A DNA stretch of 64,000 nt from an uncultured Bacteroidia bacterium (GTDB lineage: Bacteria; Bacteroidota; Bacteroidia; NS11-12g; UBA955), in NCBI GenBank assembly GCA_938086785.1, contig CALKCM010000008.1:1-64000 (forward strand), read 5' to 3'. Below, one piece after another: positions 27,440 to 36,100 of the stretch. The position numbers were made by a program, and so were the translations under genes. Within the stretch, counting starts at the first letter, position 1; each line of letters starts with the position of its first letter. A model generated the notes under the pieces. The model was not told the DNA's origin. It searched no databases and worked only from the letters and a program-made list of their open reading frames with translations.

Positions 27440-28092
27440 TACTCTTCGCCCCCTTCCACTTTGCCTTCGCGAACTTCGTTCACAAGTTTTTCTTCACGTT
27501 CCGTAAATCCACCCTCAGCAGGGTAGTAATAAATAATGTTAGAAATGGCTAGCTCATCAATGATATCAATCATGTTTTTGTAGGTAGCACCTCCATCATT
27601 CTTTACAATCACAATTTGCTTATCTTTTGTTTTAGCCTCTTCAAACTCACGATCAATCGCATTGATTTTGGCGGTGTCATTTGCATCAACCTTAAGCTTT
27701 TGATTTTCTAATTTATTTAACGTTTTAATAAGTTTCTTATTCGCACCAATTAAAAATTTACGAAGACCTTTCGCGGTTAAATCCGTTTTAATCATTTCAG
27801 TGGCCTCATCTAATTGACCTCTGTAATAATAAATTTCATTATCCTTTGAAGCTAAGACCGTATGACCATCTTTTATTGGGGGTGGTGGCGGTCCGTCATC
27901 TTCAATTTTTTCCGGGAAAATCATGCGCATGGTTTTTGGTTGACTAAAGGTAGAGGTTAAAACAAAGAAGGTTAAAAGCAAAAAGGCCAAATCTACTAGT
28001 GGAGTCATATCCACTTTAGTGCTTTGTTTTTTGGCTCTTTTTTTCCCACCTTTTCCGTTTCCACCACCGCCGTCGGTATTTAATTCTGCCAT
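27439..28092 (-). CDS. exbD: ExbD/TolR family biopolymer transporter (second copy)
   Basis: 217-residue inner-membrane protein. A Gly/Lys-rich cytoplasmic head is followed by VDMTPLVDLAFLLLTFFVLT, the single helix with the proton-carrying Asp, and a periplasmic domain. It differs from the neighbouring ExbD by a basic N-terminal tail and an insertion (about residues 95-150) rich in Lys and Asp. It forms the ion channel with ExbB. It lies between exbD-1 (gap 3 bases) and tonB (1-base overlap). Confidence 0.93.
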   Translation of the reverse strand: MAELNTDGGGGNGKGGKKRAKKQSTKVDMTPLVDLAFLLLTFFVLTSTFSQPKTMRMIFPEKIEDDGPPPPPIKDGHTVLASKDNEIYYYRGQLDEATEMIKTDLTAKGLRKFLIGANKKLIKTLNKLENQKLKVDANDTAKINAIDREFEEAKTKDKQIVIVKNDGGATYKNMIDIIDELAISNIIYYYPAEGGFTEREEKLVNEVREGKVEGGEE

Positions 28093-28095
28093 ATC

Positions 28096-28782
28096 TTAAT
28101 AATCCCTTAAGTTAATGTTTGGAGCTTCTTCAGATTGGGTAACCATCTGAAATTTCTTAACGCGTGCATCTCGATACACATCTATAATTTGCTTGACTTG
28201 ATCATACTTTGCACGTCCATCTGCCTTAATAGAGAATTTAATAAATCGCTCCATTTTATCATAGGGTTTTTTCTTTGCAATTGCATCTGCTTCTTCTTGT
28301 AGAACAATATTTTGGCTTACAATTCTCGCCTGTTCTATCCAAGTGTTTAATTCTGTCTTTTTCCCTGTTGTATCGTAAGGTATCCCATTCTGTTGAACGC
28401 TCTCTCTTTCTGTTGACGATAAGTTAACATACTTTAAAAGAGGCACAAATTTTAGTCCGAATGGTCCAGCACCCACAAACTTGGTTGAATCTTTTTCCGA
28501 AGTTTGATATCCCAGTTTTTTTGCTACTGCCGAGAAAATGGCTCCACGAAGAGTAGATGGTTGAATATCTATAAATACGCGACCCGTTTCATCTATGCTG
28601 GTTGCAAAATTAAACTTGGGCATTTCTTCTAAAGAAATACTACTAGGAGGGGTTACTTTAACAGGTTCCGCCTGACGGAAAGAAGCAGTAAGCATGAAAA
28701 ATGTTACAAGCAAAAATGCAAGGTCCACCAATGGAGTCATATCCAGAGATGGGGTTCCTTTTGGCATGTTTACTTTTGGCAT
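28096..28782 (-). CDS. exbD: ExbD/TolR family biopolymer transporter (first copy)
   Basis: 228-residue ExbD. The helix SLDMTPLVDLAFLLVTFFML (residues about 12-31) holds the conserved Asp of the proton path; the rest is periplasmic. The end (VYRDARVKKFQMVTQSEEAPNINLRDY) resembles the ExbD fold's last strand. Two ExbD paralogues in one operon is usual in Bacteroidota. It follows exbB by 43 bases and precedes the second exbD by 3. Confidence 0.93.
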   Translation of the reverse strand: MPKVNMPKGTPSLDMTPLVDLAFLLVTFFMLTASFRQAEPVKVTPPSSISLEEMPKFNFATSIDETGRVFIDIQPSTLRGAIFSAVAKKLGYQTSEKDSTKFVGAGPFGLKFVPLLKYVNLSSTERESVQQNGIPYDTTGKKTELNTWIEQARIVSQNIVLQEEADAIAKKKPYDKMERFIKFSIKADGRAKYDQVKQIIDVYRDARVKKFQMVTQSEEAPNINLRDY

Positions 28783-28825
28783 AGCTTTACTGTTTTATAC
28801 TTTATCTAAGTGAAACGTAAATGAT

Positions 28826-29671
28826 TTATCCTTTTTGAGATTGAAATTGACCTACAATGCTGTATCCAGCTTCGTCCATGCTATAGGTCATACCATCAAT
28901 TTTGTTGGTGAAATAATTATAGCATACGATGGCTAAAGCAGAACAAATAATACCTAAAGCTGTATTAATCAAAGCCTCAGAAATACCGATAGCCAATGCA
29001 GCGGTATCAGGAGCTCCAGCGTTTGCCAAAGCACTAAATGCTTTAATCATACCAAATACAGTTCCGATTAGTCCCACCAATGTACCAATACTTGCGCAGG
29101 TGCTTATGATGCTCATGTTCTTACTCATCATTGGAAGTTCTAAACTTGTAGCTTCTTCTAATTCTTTTTCTAAAGCTGCAATTTTAGCGTCTTTATCCAT
29201 GTCCTTAACACTGTTAAGCTCTTTATATCGGCCTAATCCAGTTTTAACAACATTCGCTAATGAACCTTGTTGAGCGTCACATGCTTTCATCGCATCTTCT
29301 ACTTTATTGTTATTTAAAGAGGTACGAATACTTTTAATGAAATCTGCAGCCGGTGCTTTTCCTCCACTTTTACCTAAGGTAATAAATCGCTCTACTCCAA
29401 TAAGAATTACTAGAATGTTTAAAGCCATAAGAATGGGAACAATTGCTATTCCTCCCTTATGAATAGTACCTAGCATGTTTAATGGGTGACCCGCGTAGGA
29501 ATCTCCGCCTTCAAAATTGGAAGGATTTCCCAATATGAATATGTAAATTAAATAACCAGCAGCTAAAGCCACTATGATGGCTAATGCAGCAAAGATCTTA
29601 GTAATGGAAGAAGGGCTTGCTTCTTCTGCGACTTTTTGCACCTGAGGTGCACTTTTCTTAGGAGTTGTCAT
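28826..29671 (-). CDS. exbB: MotA/TolQ/ExbB proton channel protein
   Basis: 281-residue inner-membrane channel subunit. Helices lie at about 28-50, 78-97, 185-212 and 225-252; the last two carry the family SIISTCASIGTLVGLIGTVFGM and GISEALINTALGIICSALA motifs, where Thr/Ser residues line the proton path. It forms the pentamer that drives ExbD/TonB. First gene of the operon. No exact -7 box was found in the 399 bases upstream, so its promoter may use a degenerate box or lie far upstream. Confidence 0.94.
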   Translation of the reverse strand: MTTPKKSAPQVQKVAEEASPSSITKIFAALAIIVALAAGYLIYIFILGNPSNFEGGDSYAGHPLNMLGTIHKGGIAIVPILMALNILVILIGVERFITLGKSGGKAPAADFIKSIRTSLNNNKVEDAMKACDAQQGSLANVVKTGLGRYKELNSVKDMDKDAKIAALEKELEEATSLELPMMSKNMSIISTCASIGTLVGLIGTVFGMIKAFSALANAGAPDTAALAIGISEALINTALGIICSALAIVCYNYFTNKIDGMTYSMDEAGYSIVGQFQSQKG

Positions 29672-29760
29672 TTTATTAGTTTAATAATATAATATTATGC
29701 AATATTAGGGTGCTTACACTGCTTATGCAAGCTATTTATTTTAGTGTTATTTGATATCTC

Positions 29761-29809
29761 AGAACGTTTCCTTTTGACCATTTTTAAGTTTATTCAGTTG
29801 AAACGTTCT
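29761..29809. repeat. Perfect 10-bp inverted repeat upstream of exbB
   Basis: AGAACGTTTC and its exact complement GAAACGTTCT are separated by 29 bases, and ATATC-type sequence flanks both arms. It may be an operator pair for the exbB operon or miaA. The arms lie 90-138 bases before the exbB start. Confidence 0.55.
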
Positions 29810-30050
29810 TTCTGATATTTTTATTGGCTTACTCCTGTCATTAAAAAGCCATAAATAAGATTCTTTCGGGTCTCTTACTTCGGTTAATTTCTTTTTACCC
29901 TGAAATCTAGTGTTTAAAATGTGAAAATAGCATTTTATTCTAGAATGATTCTAACAATGAATTTAGTGCATATAAATAATATTGTGTTTTCATAAAATGG
30001 AAGTTAGAGGGCTATGTAAAATTCGAAGGTATAAAGGAAAAATATTCTAA

Positions 30051-30058
30051 TACCTTTG
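30051..30058 (+). promoter_or_regulatory. -7 box of miaA
   Basis: TACCTTTG is an exact TAnnTTTG match ending 12 bases before the ATG at 30071. It is embedded in the right arm of an imperfect inverted repeat. Confidence 0.5.
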
Positions 30059-30070
30059 AAGCTTTAAAGG

Positions 30071-30976
30071 ATGATCTCCGCTTCAAAATTGAAATCTAAG
30101 AAACTCATCATTATTACTGGGCCTACAGGTTCGGGGAAGACAGACTTATCCATAGATGTCGCGAAACATTATGGAACAGAGATTATCAATTGCGATAGTA
30201 GGCAAGTGTATAAGGAGTTAGGAGTGGCCGTTGCAAAACCATCCCAAGAGGATTTGGAGGCGGTTACGCATCACTTTGTTTCAAGCCATAGTATTTACGA
30301 AAAGCCCATATCAGCGGGAGCTTTTGCCCGATTAGCTTTGGAAAAACTTAAACTTATTTTTGAGGAGAAAGATGTAGCAGTGTTGTGCGGAGGAACGGGG
30401 TTCTACATTTCTGCCTTGTTAAAAGGTTTTACGGTTACCGATGGCGAGGACAAAGCAATTCATCGGAAATACGTAGATGAACTTTATGCCAAGGAAGGTT
30501 TACCGGCTCTTATTGATGAATTAACGAAACGAGATCCGGATGCTTTGGAAAAATTAGATCAGCATAATACAGCTCGAGTAAAGCGAGCATTGGAGCTTTG
30601 TTTGACAAAACAAAAATCTAAAATGCCAAATGAATACTCCTTCCCATATTCCTATCAACTATTTGTTTTAGCTCCAGAAAGAGATGTTTTGTATGATAGA
30701 ATTAACAGGAGGGTAGATGCAATGGTTAAAAATGGTCTGGAAGCAGAGGCTCAAAATCTCCATGGTTCTTTGCCAGAGGGAATTAAAACCGTGGGATACT
30801 CAGAAATATTTGATTATTTCGATGGTAAAGTCTCAAAGGAGGAGGCCATAGCAAAGGTGAAGCAACATTCTAGAAATTATGCTAAACGACAGTTGACTTA
30901 TGCGCGACATCAATTTAAGGAAGCCATTTGGCTTGAACCAAATACAGCAAAAGATGCTATTTTTGCGCATAAATAA
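30071..30976 (+). CDS. miaA: tRNA dimethylallyltransferase MiaA
   Basis: 301-residue enzyme that adds dimethylallyl to A37 of tRNAs reading UNN codons. The P-loop is GPTGSGKT (residues about 17-24), followed by the DSRQVYKEL motif and the GGTGFYISALLKG substrate region, then NTARVKRALELCL and the late SRNYAKRQLTYARHQF. Length and motifs are standard. TerC follows after 2 bases, so the two are one operon. Confidence 0.96.
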   Translation: MISASKLKSKKLIIITGPTGSGKTDLSIDVAKHYGTEIINCDSRQVYKELGVAVAKPSQEDLEAVTHHFVSSHSIYEKPISAGAFARLALEKLKLIFEEKDVAVLCGGTGFYISALLKGFTVTDGEDKAIHRKYVDELYAKEGLPALIDELTKRDPDALEKLDQHNTARVKRALELCLTKQKSKMPNEYSFPYSYQLFVLAPERDVLYDRINRRVDAMVKNGLEAEAQNLHGSLPEGIKTVGYSEIFDYFDGKVSKEEAIAKVKQHSRNYAKRQLTYARHQFKEAIWLEPNTAKDAIFAHK

Positions 30977-30978
30977 TT

Positions 30979-31710
30979 ATGGTTGTTGAATTCACGCAGG
31001 CGGCGCTCATTGGCTTATTTACTTTAACCATTCTAGAGATAGTTTTGGGCATTGATAATATTGTATTTATATCCATTCTTGCAGATAAGGTTAAGGAAGA
31101 AAAGAAGCAGGTTCTTGCAAGAAGAATTGGATTATGGATGGGTATGGTGGTTCGCATCATCCTTTTATTTTTTATTAAATGGATTATCGATCAGGAGTCA
31201 AACTCGCTGTTTGTCTTTTTTGAACATGATATTTCGGTAAAAGATTTAATAATGATTTTGGGTGGTTTGTTCCTGCTTGTGCAAAGCACAAGAGAAATAC
31301 ATGAGAAATTAAGAAATAAAGAAGATGACCTTAAGGCGGTGGATGAAAAGACCAAGATGTCTGCAGTTATTTGGCCATTGTTCTTTTTAAATGTCGTGTT
31401 TTCTTTAGATTCTGTAATTACTGCTGTTGGAATGGCTGATCAATTGTGGGTGATGATAGCTGCAGTTGTTTTATCCATGGGTGTTATGCTCATCGCTGCT
31501 AAGCCCATTGCAGATTTTGTGAATGGCACACCTTCCATCAAAATATTGGCTCTTTCATTTCTGGTTTTGATTGGAGTGTCTTTAATTGCAGAAGGCATGG
31601 ATCAACATTTCGAGAAGGGATATATTTATTTTGCGATGGCCTTTTCTTTTACAGTAGAGTTAATAAACCTTAGATTAGATAAAAATCATGCGAGTAAAAA
31701 TAAAAAATAG
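30979..31710 (+). CDS. TerC family integral membrane protein
   Basis: 243-residue membrane protein with seven to eight helices. It has the TerC motifs LEIVLGIDNIVFISILADKV (near residue 14) and FFLNVVFSLDSVITAVGMAD (near 135), with acidic residues in both helices. Family members bind or move metal ions such as manganese and give tellurite tolerance. Pairing with miaA has no obvious logic. The META lipoprotein gene overlaps its end by 23 bases. Confidence 0.9.
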   Translation: MVVEFTQAALIGLFTLTILEIVLGIDNIVFISILADKVKEEKKQVLARRIGLWMGMVVRIILLFFIKWIIDQESNSLFVFFEHDISVKDLIMILGGLFLLVQSTREIHEKLRNKEDDLKAVDEKTKMSAVIWPLFFLNVVFSLDSVITAVGMADQLWVMIAAVVLSMGVMLIAAKPIADFVNGTPSIKILALSFLVLIGVSLIAEGMDQHFEKGYIYFAMAFSFTVELINLRLDKNHASKNKK

Positions 31711-32104
31711 CCTTATCCTGCTTTGTGCTTCTGTAGTTCTTATTTCATGCGGAGGACGGAAAAAAGCAATGGTCAATTATTTTGGTATTTGGGATTTGGT
31801 CAGTGCTTACGAAACCAGTGTTATAGGATTTAATGCAACGATAGAATTCAGAGGTGAGGATCGCGTTTTTGGTAATAGCGGTTGCAATAACTATTCAGGA
31901 ACCTATAGTTTAAATGAAGAAAATAGAACTTTGAGTTTTGGTCCTTTAATGTCCACAAAAATGGGTTGTGAGGAAGCGAAAAGTAATTGCCAACGTCTGT
32001 TTTTTCGGGCACTAAAGAATACAGCAAACTACCTGCCGAAAAAAGAAGGCATCTATTTATTGGATTCGGATAGGAAAATTCTTGCGTTTATTAAAAAGCG
32101 TTAG
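31688..32104 (+). CDS. META domain lipoprotein
   Basis: 138-residue lipoprotein: signal with lipobox LISC (Cys about 21), then a META/HslJ-type beta domain. Typical pieces are GIWDLVSAYET, FGNSGCNNYSGTYSL (the conserved GCN motif) and LSFGPLMSTKMGC. HslJ relatives are linked to heat shock and novobiocin resistance; the role here is unknown. The start codon lies 23 bases inside TerC, and the end overlaps the arginase end by 4 bases. Confidence 0.85.
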   Translation: MRVKIKNSLILLCASVVLISCGGRKKAMVNYFGIWDLVSAYETSVIGFNATIEFRGEDRVFGNSGCNNYSGTYSLNEENRTLSFGPLMSTKMGCEEAKSNCQRLFFRALKNTANYLPKKEGIYLLDSDRKILAFIKKR

Positions 32105-33042
32105 TGCATTACCCCTTGCAGAAGCTTTAAAACAGCTTTAGCCATTTTGTTCTCCGTATCCAACAGAGGATTAATTTCGGTGATTTCAAAAGCGGCAACC
32201 TTTGGATGGTTAAACAATTGGTCAAAAACAATCTGACTTTCTTCTGAGTTCAAACCATTAGGAACCGGTGTTCCGGTTCCAATAGAGATTGAGGTGTCCT
32301 GACAATCTACATCAAAACTTACATAAATCATATCGCAAGAATTCAGATAATCCAAAGTTTCTTCTAAAACAGTGGCAATTCCTTTGCTTTTTACCTCGCT
32401 AGGGAAGAAGCTTCGCATGGCGTGTTTCTTCGCCATATGTTCTTCTGGTTTTTCAAAGTCTCTTACTTGGATAAATACAATATCCTCAGGGTTTATTTTT
32501 GGCGAAATTTGATTACTCCCCAAGACTTTTATGTTTTCCCAGTACCCTTTATCAAACTCGGATACTTCGTTGCACTGCAACTCCTTATTATCATCTCCAA
32601 TTAACGCATTTAAGGGCATGCCATGAATATTTCCTGATGGCGAAGTATATGGCGAGTGCAAATCATAGTGCGCATCTACCCATATTGCTCCAATTCGCTT
32701 ATCGGGAAACGCGTTTTTTAAACCACTAAAGGCGCCAATCGCATTGCTATGATCACCCGTTAGTAGCAATGGGAAATGACCAGCTTTAACCACTTTTTCC
32801 GTATGAATACAAAGCGCATCTAAAGCTTTATATACACTCTTTGCATTTTTGGCATGTTGGTTTTCATTATCCGGATTATAAGAGTCATTGAATTCTGAAC
32901 TCTGAGTCCATTCTATCTCGTCAAATAAACGTAATTCTTGTGCTCTTGATTCCAGTGCTAAGGCGGATGGGCCAAGACTTGCTCCTCTTTTACCAGCTCC
33001 GTTTTCGGATGCTGATTCAATGATTACAATATTTTTCCGCAT
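32101..33042 (-). CDS. Arginase family ureohydrolase
   Basis: 313-residue Mn-dependent hydrolase, probably arginase (arginine to ornithine and urea). Metal ligands appear in TGDHSNAIG, VDAHYDLHSPYTSPSGNIHGMP and VSFDVDCQDTS; the last is a variant of SFDVDxxDP, with the Asp residues kept. The C-terminal TPVPNGLNSEE loop fits arginase or a close relative rather than agmatinase. No other arginine genes are adjacent. The -7 sequence TAATTTCG (7 of 8) ends 4 bases upstream. It converges with the META gene. Confidence 0.85.
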   Translation of the reverse strand: MRKNIVIIESASENGAGKRGASLGPSALALESRAQELRLFDEIEWTQSSEFNDSYNPDNENQHAKNAKSVYKALDALCIHTEKVVKAGHFPLLLTGDHSNAIGAFSGLKNAFPDKRIGAIWVDAHYDLHSPYTSPSGNIHGMPLNALIGDDNKELQCNEVSEFDKGYWENIKVLGSNQISPKINPEDIVFIQVRDFEKPEEHMAKKHAMRSFFPSEVKSKGIATVLEETLDYLNSCDMIYVSFDVDCQDTSISIGTGTPVPNGLNSEESQIVFDQLFNHPKVAAFEITEINPLLDTENKMAKAVLKLLQGVMH

Positions 33043-33151
33043 GACGCGAAATTACAAAAGAAACCCTTAACTACGCGTATGCTGCTCTGCTATAATTCCA
33101 TTACTAAGTTGCATTCAGGTATTTTAGAATGGATGAATTTTAAATCATTTC

Positions 33152-36100
33152 TTAGCGAAGTAAGTGAACATTTCCATTGCGAAGGAACCCAACCCCAGTT
33201 ATAAAATGTGCAAAAATCTGATACCCGTAGACCCCTTCTGGAGCATCAGTTCCCATGTATGTTCCATCCCATCCTTCATTTGGATTTGTGGAAGTATATA
33301 CGAGCTGGCCCCATCGATTAAATACCTTGATGCTGTATGATTTTACCGCAGAAAGCTCTGCTGGTTTAAAGAGTTCATTCGGTCCGAATTTATTTGGTGA
33401 GAATGCTGTTGGAATAAAGGCTATCTGATCACTTGTAACAAATAATTGTTTTTGTGCAGTATCAAAGCAACCCAGGGAATTCCACACTTTAAGAATGACC
33501 TTCTTATTGCCAAGTTCAGTATAATTATACTTTGGATTTTCCTCAGTACTTATTGCTCCCTTTTGGAAGGTCCATTCATAGCTATTTTCTCCAGAACTTT
33601 CATTAGTAAATTGCACCGGTACTCCAGATGAATTGCTGTTTAGAATGATTGCACTAAAGTTCGCCTTGGGCTTTTCTAAACCTTTTAACTGAGAGATATT
33701 ACTGGTGTCTTTACAACCATTATCTCCCTCGATTAATAACTGAACTGTTTCGGAATTAGTGTTTAGATATTCGTATTCAAATGGGTTGGATTGGCTGGCT
33801 AAGGAACCATCAATTAGCCAAGCATAGTTTTTTACTGCAAAGGCCGTAGGCTTCAAATTAAAGGGTATATTTTTCTTGGTTCCAATGCATGCACTGTCTC
33901 TTTCTAGTGCTATCGTGGGTGACTCAAGTACTGTTAAAAATGCGGTAGCTGTATCAGCACAATTATTGGAATCTTTTATTAGAAGATTTATTTGGTAACT
34001 TCCATCGTCTGCAAAAATGGGTTGTATGCTTGATTGATTGGTGAAGGTATTTTGGGGGACGAGCCACTCGTAAGTGACCGGTTGGGTTGCCAATATTATA
34101 GAGGCTTCCATGTCGAATTTTTGTTGTTTAAAACAGTGCGCTAGACCTGTGTTTGCAACAATACGAGCCTCTGGCTTATCTAAGGCTTCTACTGTAATGG
34201 AATCTTTAATAATACAGCTTCCATTCGTTGCAGTGACGCTCATTTTTTTAAGTCCTGTGCTAAAATAGGTCTTCATAAAATTTGTACTTCCTGGTGTATT
34301 TATATTTTCACTAGACCAATTGAATTGCCAGGGTGTCCCTGTAGAAGGGCTTACACTAAAGTTAAAGGAAGCCGGCAAACAGGTTTTATACCTATCGGAA
34401 AGCAGGTTTAATGAGTCCAATTCATGAAGTACTCGGACCTGAGCCACAGCAGTATCCCAGCAAGTGTTTTTTATTGAATAGATAAGTTTTACCTCCGTTT
34501 TGCCACTTTTTTGAGGAATATAGGAAAAGGGAAAACGCTGAAAACTATCGGAACCGATTTGCCAAAATCTGTGCACCTTATCATCAAGGGTTAAGCCTGT
34601 ACTATCCTTAAAGATAAAACTCCCATTAGGGAAGCACATTTCAGAGTCTAAGGATTGAATGGTTACGTTAGGATCTGCATATATCCGAATGTAACGATAT
34701 GCGGTATCTGCACAATCGTACAAGGGTTCATGAACAATCAATGAAATTCTATTTAACCCAGTATCCAAATCGCTTACTCTTCCTAAATCAATAGCAGAGG
34801 TGCTTTGATTTTGGATTTCCCATGTATGATTGGCAAACCCGTTCAATATGGAATTGTTTTTCACATGGATGAATTCATTTGGCTGGCAAACCGAACTATC
34901 ACTAACTTGCATTCTTGCCGTTGGAGATTGAAAAACAACCAGTCTCTTTTTTACAGAATCTACACAGCCTTTCCCAATGCTGTGGGTCATCCATAAAGTA
35001 TAGCTTCCCGCTGTATCAAATGACTTTAGAATACTTCCAGAACTTGTATCACGCGAGCCATCACTCCAAGCCCAGAAGGTATGTTTATTTATATCTGCTT
35101 CAGATATGGATTGATCTGTAAGTTGATAGTAATTTCTATTGCTACAATAATTGAAGCTATCTACATAAATTTTAGCAATTGGGGTATTTAGTACACGCAC
35201 CATTCTATCTAAGGTATCCCCACCGCAGAGGGTTGCGGAGTCAATCCCGACCATGCGAATGATGTAATTTCCAGTATCAAAATAGCGCACAGAGCCAGGA
35301 TCCGTTTCGGAGCTACCGGCCCCGTTGCCCCACATCCAAACGTATCGTTTATTCTTGGTTTTATTTTTTGTAGTATTAACAATATCAAAATAATTTCCAT
35401 CTAGGCAAGCAATACTATCTGGAATGGTGAAACTGGGATTGGGTCCTTTGTAAATTTCAACTGTTTGGACCGGAGTGGTATCTGCACAGCCTTGCTCTGT
35501 ATAAGCGGCAAACTGATAGGAAATTGTTCCGGCAGTTTTAAAATTTCGAATGGTCTGCCGCCAATCATGTGTGGTGTCTCCATCACTAAATATCCAGCGA
35601 TAGGCCACGATTTTCCCCTCACTTAATCTGCTTTGACTATTAAAGCGAATATTACTGGTTCCTACGCAGGAATCAAGCACTTTTATTCCTGCAATAAGAG
35701 TGGGTATATCAGAAATATATGTAGTCTGAAATGCGCTATCCACACATCCCGCTTTGTTCTCTATAAGCAATTTAAAGACATAATCTCCAGGATAAGCGTA
35801 AGGCACCGTATCATTCTCCTTGGTTCCGGTTTTTTGTCCATCCACAAACCATTGGTTTTTGACAATACTATCTTTTAAACCATAAACAGATGTATTTTCA
35901 AGGTAAATTGGGTTTCCAGGACATTGACTTTTCAAGGTCATTTTTATCTTCGCTTTTATGGTGTCAAAAAAACGAACATTAATGGTATCATAGAATTTAC
36001 AATCTGTTTGACGGTTGGATATTTTTAGCGTAAAGTCCCCATCAGTATTAAATACTTTAATCCGATTCGTATCTCCATCACTCCAGAGGTAAGAGAGAAT

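Larger units (their letters stand above)
29672..30070. other. 399-base divergent intergenic region
   Basis: No gene is seen between the divergent exbB and miaA starts. It holds a perfect 10-bp inverted repeat (29761-29770 / 29800-29809), the miaA -7 box at 30051-30058, and an imperfect inverted repeat around that box (30022-30032 / 30050-30060). The rest is AT-rich with no ORF that looks coding. Confidence 0.7.
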
